A stretch of 64,000 bases of DNA from Panulirus ornatus (Eukaryota; Arthropoda; Malacostraca; Decapoda; Palinuridae): assembly GCF_036320965.1 (NCBI RefSeq), contig NC_092238.1:57409354-57473353 (forward strand), read 5' to 3'. The notes beneath the pieces are model-generated. The model worked only from the letters and a program-made list of their open reading frames with translations. It did not search any database and was not told the origin of the DNA. The position numbers were made by a program, and so were the translations under genes. Positions within the stretch are counted from its first letter, which is position 1; each line of letters opens with the position of its first letter. Positions 34,301 through 49,251 of this stretch are shown here, one piece after another.

Positions 34301-34679
34301 AGTATTGCTACTCCTTCCCTTGCTCTTGTCCTCTCACTAACCCCTGACTTCACTCCCCAGACATTTCCAAACCACTCTTCCCCTTTACCCTTGAGCTTCG
34401 TTTCACTCAGAGCCAAAACATCCAGGTTCCTTTCCTCAAACATACTACCTATCTCTCCTTTTTTCACATCTTGGTTACATCCACACACATTTAGGCACCC
34501 CACTCTGAGCCTTCGAGGAGGATGATCACTCCCCGCGTGACTCCTTCTTCTGTTTCCCATTTTAGAAAGTTAATACAAGGAGGGGAGGATTTCCGGCCCC
34601 CCGCTCCCGTCCCCTCTAGTCGCTTTCTACGACACGCGAGGAATACGTGGAAAGTATTCTTTCACCCCTATCCGCAGGG
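31359..34679 (-). pseudogene. LINE-A copy L8: full length, stop at codon 913
   Basis: The ORF is open from 34560 for 912 codons and ends at a TGA (31822-31824) that replaces G913 in the VREMCGNKK block. The frame reopens afterwards (31809-31564). Endonuclease and RT blocks are complete. D114, E349 and N535 match the more distant copy L23 and are probably ancestral. The head at 34679 reads CCCTGCGG rather than CCCTGGGG. ATG-to-ATG distance to L7 is 3,526 bp, and from L7 to L6 it is 3,540 bp. Confidence 0.92.
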
Positions 34680-34698
34680 ATAATATACATATATATAT

Positions 34699-34729
<31 letters not shown>

Positions 34730-34903
34730 TATGCACATACACACACACACACACACACATACATATATATACATATGAAAAATGTAAGAAACAATTTAGA
34801 AAACAAACTTTTAGCTTGAAATGAATGAAAAAAAATGAATGTCACATAATGGTTCAACCTCTGGCTATGGAAAAGGAAATGTACAATTTATTCACACAAA
34901 CGT

Positions 34904-34905
<2 letters not shown>
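34680..34905. other. Right edge of the tandem array and short unique DNA
   Basis: The array spacer runs to GCTTGAAATG at about 34822. Then about 80 bp not seen elsewhere in the window (34823-34905) lead to the (TA)n before L9. The duplication unit therefore ends at about 34822. Confidence 0.75.

Positions 34906-34959
<54 letters not shown>
34906..34959. repeat. (TA)n microsatellite
   Basis: AT dinucleotides next to the tail of L9. Confidence 0.95.
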
Positions 34960-34962
<3 letters not shown>

Positions 34963-35548
34963 TGCTTTGTCGCTGTCTCCCGCGTTTGCGAGGTAGCGCA
35001 AGGAAACAGACGAAAGAAATGGCCCAACTCACCCCAATACACATGTATATACATACGTCCACACGCGCAAATATACATACCTACACGGCCTTCCATGGTT
35101 TACCCCAGACGCTTCACATGCCTTGATTCAATCCACTGACAGCACGACAACCCCGGTATACCACATCGCTCCAATTCACTCAATTCCTTGCCCTCCTTTC
35201 ACCCTCCTGCATGTTCAGGCCCCGATCACACAAAATCTTTTTCACTCCATCTTTCCACCTCCAATTTGGTCCCCCTCTTCTCCTCGTTCCCTTCACCTCT
35301 GACACATATATCCTCTTGGTCAATCTTTCCTCATTCATTCTCTCCATGTGCCCAAACCATTTCAAAACACTCTCTTCTGCTCTCTCAACCACGCTCTTTT
35401 TATTTCCACACATCTCTCTTACCCTTACGTTACTTACTCGATCAAACCACCTCACACTACACATTGTCCTCAAACATCTCATTTCCAGTACATTGATCCT
35501 CCTGCGCACAACTCTATCCATAGCCCACGCCTCGCAACCATACAACAT
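34960..35548 (-). pseudogene. LINE-A copy L9: 3' end only
   Basis: Short-form 3' UTR (34965-35165) and the last ~130 codons of the ORF (35548-35180; [14 protein letters not shown] to GERRARN). It is cut at the MLYG codons, where the A-rich tail (TTTA repeats on the plus strand) of L10 begins. Confidence 0.9.
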
Positions 35549-37043
35549 TTATTTATTTATTTTGCTTTGTCGCTGTCTCCCGCGTTAGCGAGGTAGCGCA
35601 AGGAAACAGACGAAAGAATGGCCCAACCCGCCCACATACACATGTATATACATACACGTCCACACACGCAAATATACATACCTATACATCTCAATGTACA
35701 CATATATATACACACATGTACATAATTCATACTGTCTGCCTTTATTTGTTCCCATCGTCACCTCGCTACACATGGAATAACAATCTTCTCCCCACTCATG
35801 TGTGCGAGGTAGCGCTAGGAAAGACACCAAAGGCCTCATTCATTCACACTCAGTCTCTAGTTGTCATGTAATAATGCACCGAAACCACAGCTCCCTTTCC
35901 ACATCCAGGCCCCACACACTTTCCATTCACTCTATTCCTTGCACGCCTTTCACCCTCCTGCATGTTCAGGCCCAGATCACTCAAAATCTTTTTCACTCCA
36001 TCTTTCCACATCCAATCTGGTCTCCCACTTCTCGTTCCCTCCTCCTCTGACACATATATCACCTCTTGCACCCTTCTCTTGACCTCCTGCCTCTTTGTTT
36101 TATACCTCTCACACTCATTTGCATTTTTCCCTGCAAAAAATCGTTCAAATGCCTCTCTCTTCTCTTTCACTAATAATCTTACTTCTTCATTCCATCACTC
36201 ATTACCTTTTCTAATCAACCCACCTCCCATGCTTCTCATGACACAAGCATCTTTTGCGCAAGCCATCACTGCTTCCCTAAATACATCCCATTCCTCCCCC
36301 ATTCCCCTTCCCTCCTTTGCTCTCACCTTTTTCCATTCTGTACTCAGTCTCTCCTGGTACTTCCCCACACAAGTCTCCTCCCAAGCTCACTTACTCTCAC
36401 CACTCTCTTCACCCAAACATTCTCTCTTCTTTTCTGAAAACCCCCACAAATCTTCACCTTCGCCTCCACAAGATAATGATCAGACATCCCTACAGTTGCA
36501 CCTCTCAGCACATTAAGATCCAAAAGTCTCTCTTTCGCGCGCCTGTCAATTAACACGTAATCCAATAACGCTCTCTGGCCATCTCTCCTACTTACATACG
36601 TATACTTATGTATATCTCGCTTTTTAAACCAGGTATTCCCAATCACCAGTCTTTTTCAGCACATGAGTCTACAAGCTCTTCACCGTTTCCATTTACAACA
36701 CTGAACATTCCAGGTATACCAATTATTCCCTCAACTGCCACATTACTCACCTTTGCATTCAAATCACCCATCACTATAACTCGGTCTTGAGCATCAAAAC
36801 CACTTATTCAGCTGCTCCCAAAACACTTGCCTCTCATGACCTTTCTTCTCATGCCCAGGTGCATATACACCAATAATCAGCCATCTCTCTCCATCAACTT
36901 TCAGTTTTACCCATATCAATCTAGAATTTACTTTCTTACTCTCTATCACATACTCCCACAACTCCTGATTCAGGAGTAGTGCTACTCCTTCTTTTGCTCT
37001 TGTCCTGTCACTAACCCTTGACTTTACTCCCAAGTCTTTACTC

Positions 37044-37044
<1 letters not shown>
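35549..37044 (-). pseudogene. LINE-A copy L10: whole RT deleted in frame
   Basis: The long-form 3' UTR (35560-35930) is followed by the last C-terminal codons. At 36060 the codons for IYVSE join, in frame, those for KRRVQEV of the linker. Residues equivalent to about 396-944, the entire RT and most of the C-terminal region, are gone. The endonuclease continues leftward in protein terms (36646-36344 and 37033-36794; NTWFKKRDIHKYTYVSRRDG, VIIGVYAPG) with small deletions. The 5' end breaks at the GVKS codons against (TA)n. The deletion uses the same ATATATGTGTC site as the deletion in L5. Confidence 0.88.

Positions 37045-37082
<38 letters not shown>
37045..37082. repeat. (TA)n microsatellite
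   Basis: AT dinucleotides between the L10 5' break and the tail-only insertion L11. Confidence 0.95.
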
Positions 37083-37087
<5 letters not shown>

Positions 37088-37150
37088 TTATTATACTTTG
37101 TCGCTGTCTCCTGCATTAGTGAGGTAGCTCAAGGAAACAGACGAAAGAAA
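37083..37150 (-). mobile_element. Tail-only LINE-A insertion L11
   Basis: About 65 bp containing only the A-rich tail (ATAATAAATAAAT on the minus strand), the terminal hairpin (CTCACTAATGCAGGAG) and the CTTTCGTCTGTTTCCTTGAG block. (TA)n-rich sequence flanks both sides. It looks like target-primed reverse transcription that stopped almost at once. Confidence 0.8.
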
Positions 37151-37610
<460 letters not shown>

Positions 37611-37672
37611 CAACGGTGTTAGTATATCTTCAAGTACTGTTTGATTTTAAAAAGCGATATGATGTAATATTA

Positions 37673-37810
<138 letters not shown>

Positions 37811-38164
37811 CCAAACGAAGCACTGTCGCCAGAGTCATGACATACCTGATAACTGGCACTGCTGCACAGGTGGGAGGCCCTGGGTAGTGAAGCATAGGTG
37901 GTAGGCAGTGAGGCCGAGCTGATTGTATTGACGCTTCCAGCCACCCAAGACTCTGAGTCTGCGCCACAGACATAAGAATGTGGTCAGGATTCGTGACAAA
38001 GATAGAGCATATAAGTATAATTTGTGGCAGAGAGATGCTGAGGTACCTTGCGGCATGTGGCAGATATATCGTGTGTCGGTAAGGCGTATGGTAGGGAATT
38101 AATATGTGTATTATGTGAAAATGCATATATTCAGGGTGTCTGAAAGAATGTATACATACTTTGA
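37811..38164. other. No gene recognised
   Basis: Mixed-composition DNA preceding the PLE endonuclease fragment. Two overlapping minus-strand frames (128 and 73 codons) have no motif I recognise. Confidence 0.45.
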
Positions 38165-38790
38165 GTTTTTTCATATTAAGTGTCAACTTAATTATATAAG
38201 ACGTATCTTTAGGCAGTCGTATTATCCCAATCGGTTTGTGAACAAAGCTTACTGGAAAGCTAGGAAGACACTTTATGCTTCTTGTAACATAAATGTGACA
38301 AATAAGGATAAGTCTAAAGTTTAGTGTTGCCCTATTCTGCCAACTTACCTAATCTAAGACATGTTCTAAAAAACAGTGCTTGCAATGCTCCTTTCCAGCG
38401 CAATAACACCATTGGTATGACCTTGATAAAAAGTAGGCCAAATCATGCAACAATTAGGAGTGTTTACGCCGTCAACTGCAAGGCATGTAAAGATATCTAT
38501 ATAGGCAATGCAGGAAATACTGTAACGGAGAGGGGTTATTGGCACCGTCATTCAGTACGCAGGGATAACCCCAAAAATGCGACCGCTAAACATTGCCATT
38601 AAAATGATCACCCCGTAGATCTTGAAAATCCCGTTATTCTATACCCCTCTGCTAATTATGCCACATTCAATGTCAATGACTATGTCTTAATTGCTAATAC
38701 TAAGAACTTTAATTTGTCCCCAGGTAATTTTAAAGACCATCCTTGCATTAACCAAATCATCGAGAGAAACAGACAAAACACGAAAACATA
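38165..38790 (+). pseudogene. Penelope-like element C-terminal part with GIY-YIG endonuclease
   Basis: The frame to 38324 reads LNYIRRIFRQSYYPNRFVNK, resembling the post-RT segment of PLE proteins. After a frame change, LPYSANLPNLRHVLKN and NTIGMTLIKSRPN lead into the GIY-YIG domain, VYAVNCKACKDIYIGNAG with TVTERGYWHRHS. This is the linked zinc-finger-like cysteines and GIY-YIG order of PLE endonucleases. A TAA interrupts at 38600 (after KHCH), and the frame continues with LENPVILYPSANYATFN and VLIANTKNFNLSPGNF. The acidic catalytic residue normally found before 'ALIANTKNFN' is not seen; NVNDY is there instead. RT is absent, so this is a 5'-truncated, inactive copy. Confidence 0.85.
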
Positions 38791-39065
38791 AAGAAAAGTT
38801 AAGGAACACCCAGCTACCCAGGTCAACTCCCACCTCGTGACCCCCCTTTATCACACTCTTCCTTACAACGGTTACTGCGAGAGAAAGCAGACAGTGTTTG
38901 GTCTATGAAGATTGGTGTCGGACGGCGGGAGTCAAGTGTGATGCTGGGATTTAGATAACTTTCTTAAGTACTGGCACCTGTTGAGGTGGATTGTCTCAAC
39001 GAAACATAATTGGCCACATGTGTATAGAAAAATGAAATTGTATGAAATCTGGCTGAAGTGAGATT
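38791..39065 (+). other. Probable PLE 3' flank, no gene
   Basis: Follows the PLE reading frame and contains no sizeable open frame. It may be PLE 3' UTR, but no second copy exists in the window to define the end. Confidence 0.4.
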
Positions 39066-40264
39066 TCACTTTTTCACTTTGAGTGAGTGTATTAGCAACT
39101 TTGATGCACGAGACTGGGTTATAGTGATGGGTGGTTTAAATGCGAAGGTGAGTAATGTGGTGGTTGAGGGTATGATTGGTGTACATGGGGTGTTCAGTGT
39201 TGTAAATGGAAATAGTGCAGAACTTGTGGATTTATGTGCTGAAAGAAACGAGTGATTGAAAATACCTAATTTAAACAGAGATATACATAAGTATAAGTAT
39301 GTGAGTACGAGAGATGGTCAAAGGGTATCATTGGATTACGTGTTAATTGATAGGCGCATGAAAGAGAAACCTTTAGATGTTGATGTGCTGGGAGGGGCAG
39401 CTGGAGGGATGTCTGATCACTAACTTGTGGAGGCGAAGGTGAATATTTGTAGAGGCTTTCAGAAAAGAAGAGAGAATGTAGGGGAGAAGAGAGTGGTGAG
39501 AGTAAGTACGCTTGGAAAGGAGACTTGTGTGAGCAAGTATCATGATAGTTTGAGTTTAGAATGGCAAAACGTGAGAGCAAATGACATGAGGGGAGTGGGG
39601 GAGTAATGGGATGTATTTAGGGAAGCAATGATTTCTTGCGCAAAAGATGCATTTGTATAAGAAAAGTGGAGAGTGTGCAGTTTAGAAAGGGTCGTGAGTA
39701 GTGGAATGAAGAAGTAAGATTGTTAGTGAAAAAGAAAAGAGGGGCGTTTGGACGATATTTGCAGGGAAGTAGCGCAAATGACGGGTAGATGCACAAAAGA
39801 AAGTGGGGAGAGGTCAAGAGTAAGGTGCAAGAGTTGAAAAAGAGGGCAAATGAGAGTTGGGGTGAGAGGATATCACTAAATTTTAGAGAGAATGAAAAGA
39901 TGCTTTGGAAGGAGGTAAATACCGTTTGTAAGACAAGATAACAAATGAGAACATCGCAAGTAGGGAAGTCATAACAGGTAGAGACGGAGTGAGTATTTCA
40001 AAGGTTTGTTGAATGTGTCTGATCATAAAGTGGCAGATATAGGGTGTTTTAGCAGGGGTGGTGTCAGAAGTATGAGGGTAAGAGAGAATTATTTGCTGAA
40101 GAAAGAAGAGGCAGTGAAAACTTTGCAGAAGATGAAATCCGGCAACGAAGCGTGTTTTGATGGTTTTGCAGTGGAATCTAACAAAAAAAGGGTGTGACTG
40201 TGTGGTTCATCGGTTGGTAAGGATATTCAGTGTATGTATAGACTATGGGGAAGTGCCTGAGCTG
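39066..40264 (+). pseudogene. LINE-A copy L12: old fragment, endonuclease to RT fingers
   Basis: Starts in the endonuclease (CISNFDARDWVIVMGGLNAK), continues with VHGVFSVVNGN, then through many stops to the linker, KMKSGNEACFDGFAVES and VCIDYGEVPE near 40262. It is among the most diverged copies. At 40264 it is joined without (TA)n to L13 in the opposite orientation, so the junction arose by rearrangement. Confidence 0.85.
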
Positions 40265-40832
40265 AATGCATGCTCTCTCAACAACGCTCTTTTTATTTCC
40301 ACACATCTCTCTTACCCTTATGTTACTTACTCGATCAAACCACTCACACCACACATTGTCCTCAAACATATCATTTCCAGCATATCCACCCTCCTGCGCA
40401 CAACTCCATCCATAGCCCACGCCTCGCAACCATACAACATTGTTGGAACCACTATTCCCTCAAACATACCCATTTTTGCTTTCCGAGATAATGTTCTCGA
40501 ATTTCACACATTCTTCAAGGCTCACAGGATTTTTGCCCCCTCCCCCACCCTATGATTCACTTCCGCTTCCATGGTTCCATCCGCTGCCAAATCCACTCCC
40601 AGATATCTAAAACACTTTACTTCCTCCAGTTTTTCTCCATTCAAACTTACCTCCCAATTGACTTGACCCTCAACCCTACTGTACCTAATAACCTTGCTCT
40701 TATTCACATTTACTCTTAACGTTCTTCTTTCACACACTTTACCAAACTCAGTTACCAGCTTCTGCAGTTTCTCACATGAATCAGCCACCAGCGCTGTATC
40801 ATCAGCGAACAACAACTGACTCACTTCCCAAG
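40265..40832 (-). pseudogene. LINE-A copy L13: internal RT to C-terminal fragment
   Basis: The minus strand reads [20 protein letters not shown] from 40832 through [10 protein letters not shown], the YGCEAWAM region and [15 protein letters not shown] to about 40268. It is far better preserved than adjoining L12. Both ends are internal to the element; the left joins L12 and the right joins (TA)n. Confidence 0.88.
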
Positions 40833-43464
<2,632 letters not shown>

Positions 43465-43484
43465 ATATATACACTAAAATGATA

Positions 43485-43537
43485 TGCTCATTACACAAAA
43501 GAGAACTTGGGAACTTGTGTTTCATTTTCATGTGGAA
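43485..43537 (-). mobile_element. Small PLE terminus fragment, uncertain
   Basis: The plus strand reads CATTACACAAAAGAGAACTT, then GGGAACTTGTGTTTCATTTT and CATGTGGAATAC. This resembles the middle of the PLE terminus at 49012-49205. It lies between the tail of L14 and the broken start of L15. Confidence 0.45.
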
Positions 43538-43538
43538 T

Positions 43539-43988
43539 ACTTGCAGGGAATAGAGTGAATTGGAACGATGTGTGGTACCAGGGTCGACGTGATGTTAGTG
43601 GACTGATCCAGGGCATGTGAAGCGTCTGGGGTGGACCATGGAGAGTTTTGTGAGGACTGGTTGTGGAAAGGGAGCCGTTTTTTCTGTGCATTACACAAGA
43701 CAGATAGAGACTGAGTGTGTACTAATGTGGCCTTTGTTTCTTTTTCTGGCGCTGACTCGCTCGTGCGTGGGGGGAGGAGGGTGTTATTTCGTGTTTGGCG
43801 AGGTGTCGACGAATTGCATATGTGTACATATGTCTGTGTATGTATAAGTTGAAGTGTATAGGTGTGTATCAGTGCGTGTGTGGGCGTTTGTATAAGTATA
43901 TGTGGATGTGGATGGGTTGGGCCATTCTTTCGTCTGTTTCCTTGCGCTACCTCGCTAACGCGGGAGATAGCGACAAATTATAAATAAA

Positions 43989-43990
<2 letters not shown>
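43539..43990 (+). pseudogene. LINE-A copy L15: last codons and long 3' UTR
   Basis: Only the final codons (GIEWNDVWYQG-like) and a diverged long-form 3' UTR remain. They end in the tail hairpin (CTACCTCGCTAACGCGGGAG at 43949-43968) and an A/T-rich tail into (TA)n. Confidence 0.8.

Positions 43991-44041
<51 letters not shown>
43991..44041. repeat. (TA)n microsatellite
   Basis: AT dinucleotides between two LINE-A tails facing each other (L15 plus, L16 minus). Confidence 0.95.
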
Positions 44042-44050
<9 letters not shown>

Positions 44051-44147
44051 TTTGTCGCTGTCTCCCGCGTTTGCGAGGTAGCGCAAGGAAACAGACGAAA
44101 GAGATGGCCCAACCCACCCCCATACACATGCCTTGATTCAATCCATT
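44042..44147 (-). mobile_element. LINE-A copy L16: tail piece with UTR deletion
   Basis: Tail hairpin and the GGGTTGGGCCATCTCTTTCG block, then a jump from CATACACATG to CCTTGATTCAATCCATTGAC, removing most of the 3' UTR. It joins L17 (plus) directly. Confidence 0.8.
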
Positions 44148-45322
44148 GACAGTGGATTTAGTAAAATGTGTGAAAGAAGAAATTTGAGAGTAAATGTGAA
44201 TAAGAGCAAGGTTATTAGGTACAGTTGAGTTGAGGGTCAAGTCAATTGGGAGGTAAGTTTGAATGGAGAAAAACTGGAGGAAGTGAAGTGTTTTAGATAT
44301 CTGGAAGTGGATTTGGCAGCGGATGGAGCTATGGAAGCGGACGTGAATCATAGGGTGGGGGAGGGGGCAAAAATTCTGGGAGCGTTGAAGAATGTGTGGA
44401 AATCGAGAACTTTATCTCGGAAAGCAAAAATGGGTATGTTTGAAGGAATAGTGGTTTCAACAATGTTGTATGGTTGCGAGGCGTGGGCTATGGATAGAGT
44501 TCTGTGCAGGAAGGTGGATGTGCTGGATATGAGATGTCTAAGGACAATATGTTGTGTGAGGTGGTTTGATCGAGTAAGTGATAATAGGGTAAGAGAGATG
44601 TGCGGTAATAAAAAGAGTGTGGTTGAGAGAGCAGAAGAAGGTGTTTTGAGATGGTTTGGTCACATGGAGAGAATGAGTGAGGAGAGATTGACAAAGAGGA
44701 TATATGTGTCAGAGGTGGAGGGAACAAGAAGTGGGAGACCAAAATGGAGGTGCAAGGATGGAGTGAAAAAGATTTTGAGTGATCGGGGCCTCAACATGCA
44801 GGAGGGTGAAAGGCGTGCAAGGATAGAGTGAATTGGAACGATGTGGTATACCGGGGTCGACGTGCTGTCAATGGATTGAACCATGGCACGTGAAGCCTCT
44901 GGGGTAAACCATGGAAATTTCTGTGGGGCCTGGATGTGGAAAGGGAGCTGTGGTTTCGGTGCATTATTACATGACAGCTAAAGACTGAGTGTGAACGAAT
45001 GTGTCCTTTATTGTCTTTTCCTAGCGCTACCTTGCACAGATGAGGGGGGAGGGGGTTGTTATTTCATATGTGGCGCGGTGGCGATGGGAATTAATAAGGG
45101 CAGACAGTATGAATTATGTACATGTGTATATATGTATATGTCTGTACGTGTATATATATATATGTATACGTTGAGATGTATAGGTATGTATACTTGCGTG
45201 TGTGGACGTGTATGTATATACATGTGTATGTGGGTGGGTTGGGGCTTTCTTTCGTCTGTTTCCTTGCGCTACCTCGCTACGCGAAAGACAGCGACAAAGC
45301 AAAATAGATAAAATCTAAATTA

Positions 45323-45324
<2 letters not shown>
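44148..45324 (+). pseudogene. LINE-A copy L17: C-terminal region with long 3' UTR
   Basis: Starts at the [20 protein letters not shown] codons and is open with breaks through [22 protein letters not shown] and [16 protein letters not shown] to 44831. A long-form 3' UTR of about 450 nt follows, with the second hairpin-like block (GCGCTACCTTGCACAG near 45025) and the terminal hairpin (45268-45290), then an A-rich tail. Confidence 0.88.

Positions 45325-45400
<76 letters not shown>
45325..45400. repeat. (TA)n microsatellite
   Basis: AT dinucleotides between the tail of L17 and the head of S4. Confidence 0.97.
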
Positions 45401-45404
<4 letters not shown>

Positions 45405-45629
45405 GGGGATAGGGGAGAAAGAATACTTCCCACGTATTCCCTGCGTGTCGTAGAAGGCGACTAAAAGGGAAGGGAGCGGGGGGCTGGAAATCCTCCCCTC
45501 TCGTTTTTTTTTTTTTTTAATTTTCCAAAAGAAGGAACAGAGAAGGGGGCCAGGTGAGGATATTCCCTCAAAGGCCCAGTCCTCTGTTCTTAACGCTACC
45601 TCGCTATCGCGGGAAATGGCGAATAGTAT

Positions 45630-45646
<17 letters not shown>
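45401..45646 (+). mobile_element. SINE-A copy S4: full length
   Basis: Head CCCTGGGGATAGGGGAGAAA, T-run 45504-45519, middle hairpin (GGAACAGAGAAGGGGGCCAG to CCCAGTCCTCTGTTCTT), tail hairpin (ACCTCGCTATCGCGGGAAAT), then GAATAGTAT and an A-run. The best copy for reading the element's structure; (TA)n flanks both sides. Confidence 0.83.

Positions 45647-45685
<39 letters not shown>
45647..45685. repeat. (TA)n microsatellite
   Basis: AT dinucleotides between the tail of S4 and L18. Confidence 0.95.
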
Positions 45686-45689
<4 letters not shown>

Positions 45690-45925
45690 CAAAGGGGATA
45701 AGAGTGAGTGCTCAAATTACAGAGGTATAAGTTTGTTGAGTATTCCTGGTAAATTATGTTGGAGGGTATTGATTGAGAGGGTGAAGGCATGTACAGAGCA
45801 TCAGATTGGGGAAGAGCAGTGTGGTTTCAGAAGTGGTAGAGGATGTGTGGATCAGGTGTTTGCTTTGAAGAATGTATGTGAGAAATACTTAGAAAAGGAA
45901 ATGGATTTAAACAACCATGGAGACA
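45686..45925 (+). pseudogene. LINE-A copy L18: RT finger fragment with a 20-bp inverted piece
   Basis: Reads KGKGDKSECSNYRGISLLSI on to CEKYLEKEMDL (45686-45905). The next ~20 bp, AAACAACCATGGAGACAT, are the reverse complement of the LINE-A codons MSPWLFN, which lie further downstream in the element. A (TA)n tract follows. Confidence 0.85.

Positions 45926-45995
<70 letters not shown>
45926..45995. repeat. (TA)n microsatellite
   Basis: AT dinucleotides between two co-oriented LINE-A fragments (L18 and L19). Confidence 0.95.

Positions 45996-48172
<2,177 letters not shown>

Positions 48173-48245
<73 letters not shown>
48173..48245. repeat. (TA)n microsatellite
   Basis: AT dinucleotides right of S5's head. 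Confidence 0.97.
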
Positions 48246-48251
<6 letters not shown>

Positions 48252-48254
48252 TTA

Positions 48255-48425
48255 TATGCACGCTAGCCTGTACCAGGTACCCAATTCATCTAAGAACTCC
48301 TAAGGGTAGATGAATAGCTGGGTTCAGTTCGGACCAACTGCTGCAACTAAGATTCAAACCCATGCACTGGATCCTAGGCAGTCTATGAATACCTCATGAC
48401 CAGGAATGCTATCTGCTACTCTATT
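48255..48425 (-). mobile_element. Possible tRNA-derived SINE remnant
   Basis: The minus strand contains GTAGCAGATAGCATTCC, an A-box-like stretch, and about 60 nt later GGGTTTGAATCTTAG, close to the polymerase III B-box GGTTCRANNC. The spacing suits a tRNA-like head with a long variable region. No second copy lies in the window, so the SINE identity is tentative. Confidence 0.35.
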
Positions 48426-48600
48426 TATTTATTATCTGAGCAAAGTAAGGTAAAGGTGTATATGAATTGTGGGTTATTCTTATATTAATAAACATTAACA
48501 TACTGATTTCCATATAAGCAAGACTGTCTAATTTTCTAGAAGGATAGTAATGGAGTAGTGGCAATACTTATTCTTTGTTATGTAAGAAAGTGGTACCATT

Positions 48601-48975
48601 CTACATTTCAGCATCTGGGGTTGCCCAGCTTGTCAAAGTTTGGCAAAGGAAACTCGAACACTCGACTTCAATGATTTTTACAAATGTAACTCCCAAAAAC
48701 CCAAAGTCAGAATTTGAATTCTCCATCAGGAAGAAATCTAGCAGGGTTGTTTTAGTGAATGATTCCGAAGGTAGTTGACAATCATGTCTCACCAGACAGG
48801 TTGTGGGGCAAACTTTACAAACCAGGCCACCTGGTGCTCGAAGCTTTTCAGGCTGCAAGTGTGGGCCTCCATGATATTTATGGAATGGTAATTTCTTAAT
48901 ACCAGCCGTGTTGGCTAGGAGGCCAGTAAGGTAAGCATCATCCACCCACAGGAAAGGAACAGATCTGTTTATGAA
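48601..48975 (-). pseudogene. Beta-1,3-galactosyltransferase-like fragment
   Basis: The minus-strand frame (up to 128 codons) contains RSVPFLWVDDAYLTGLLANT, which resembles the '(E/D)D(V/A)Y.TG' block conserved in Golgi beta-1,3-galactosyltransferases (GT31 family). This is followed by AGIKKLPFHKYHGGPH. The upstream catalytic DxD region is absent, and the rest of the frame (to TAG at 48601) is not recognisable. The first codons (MARP) come from a LINE-A tail piece at 48980-49015. It could be an exon end of a host gene or a retroposed scrap. One block match only. Confidence 0.4.
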
Positions 48976-48979
48976 TGGA

Positions 48980-49015
48980 CGGGCCATTCTTCGTCTGTTT
49001 CCTGGTGCTACCTCG
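48980..49015 (+). mobile_element. 36-bp LINE-A tail scrap
   Basis: GGGCCATTCTTCGTCTGTTT then CCTGGTGCTACCTCGC, the start of the LINE-A tail, cut in the middle of the hairpin and joined to the PLE terminus. Confidence 0.7.
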
Positions 49016-49198
49016 CATGTTTACCAAATGGCGTCTTAGCTTCGTCTCTTCGATGTACATCAACTGACTTATATTTCTCTCTTCTGTCTCCCCTGATGAT
49101 GTGATTATTACACAAAAGTGTACTTGGGAACTTAACGTATTTCATTTTCCACGTGGACTCATAGGAATATCTTGATCACGCGCAAAACTGTGCTCCTT

Positions 49199-49205
<7 letters not shown>
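49012..49205 (-). mobile_element. PLE 5' terminal segment, second copy
   Basis: Matches 757-945 over its length (ATGTTTACCAAATGGCGTC through to GTGCTCCTTTCCAA), with (TA)n after it. No PLE reading frame is attached here. The plus strand carries an intact CTGATGA box (CCCCTGATGATGTG) and CACAAAAG where the other copy has CACGAAAG, so neither copy has both hammerhead boxes intact. Confidence 0.65.

Positions 49206-49248
<43 letters not shown>
49206..49248. repeat. (TA)n microsatellite
   Basis: AT dinucleotides between the PLE terminus and L21. Confidence 0.95.

Positions 49249-49251
<3 letters not shown>

Noticed and set aside
27614..34822. Independent retrotransposition of L6, L7 and L8 into neighbouring sites
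   Set aside because: The non-repeat spacer is duplicated with the elements and L7/L8 share a nonsense mutation, so segmental duplication fits better.
39066..40832. Twin-priming (5' inversion) creating L12/L13
   Set aside because: The two parts differ greatly in decay and their element coordinates do not abut, so they are separate copies brought together later.
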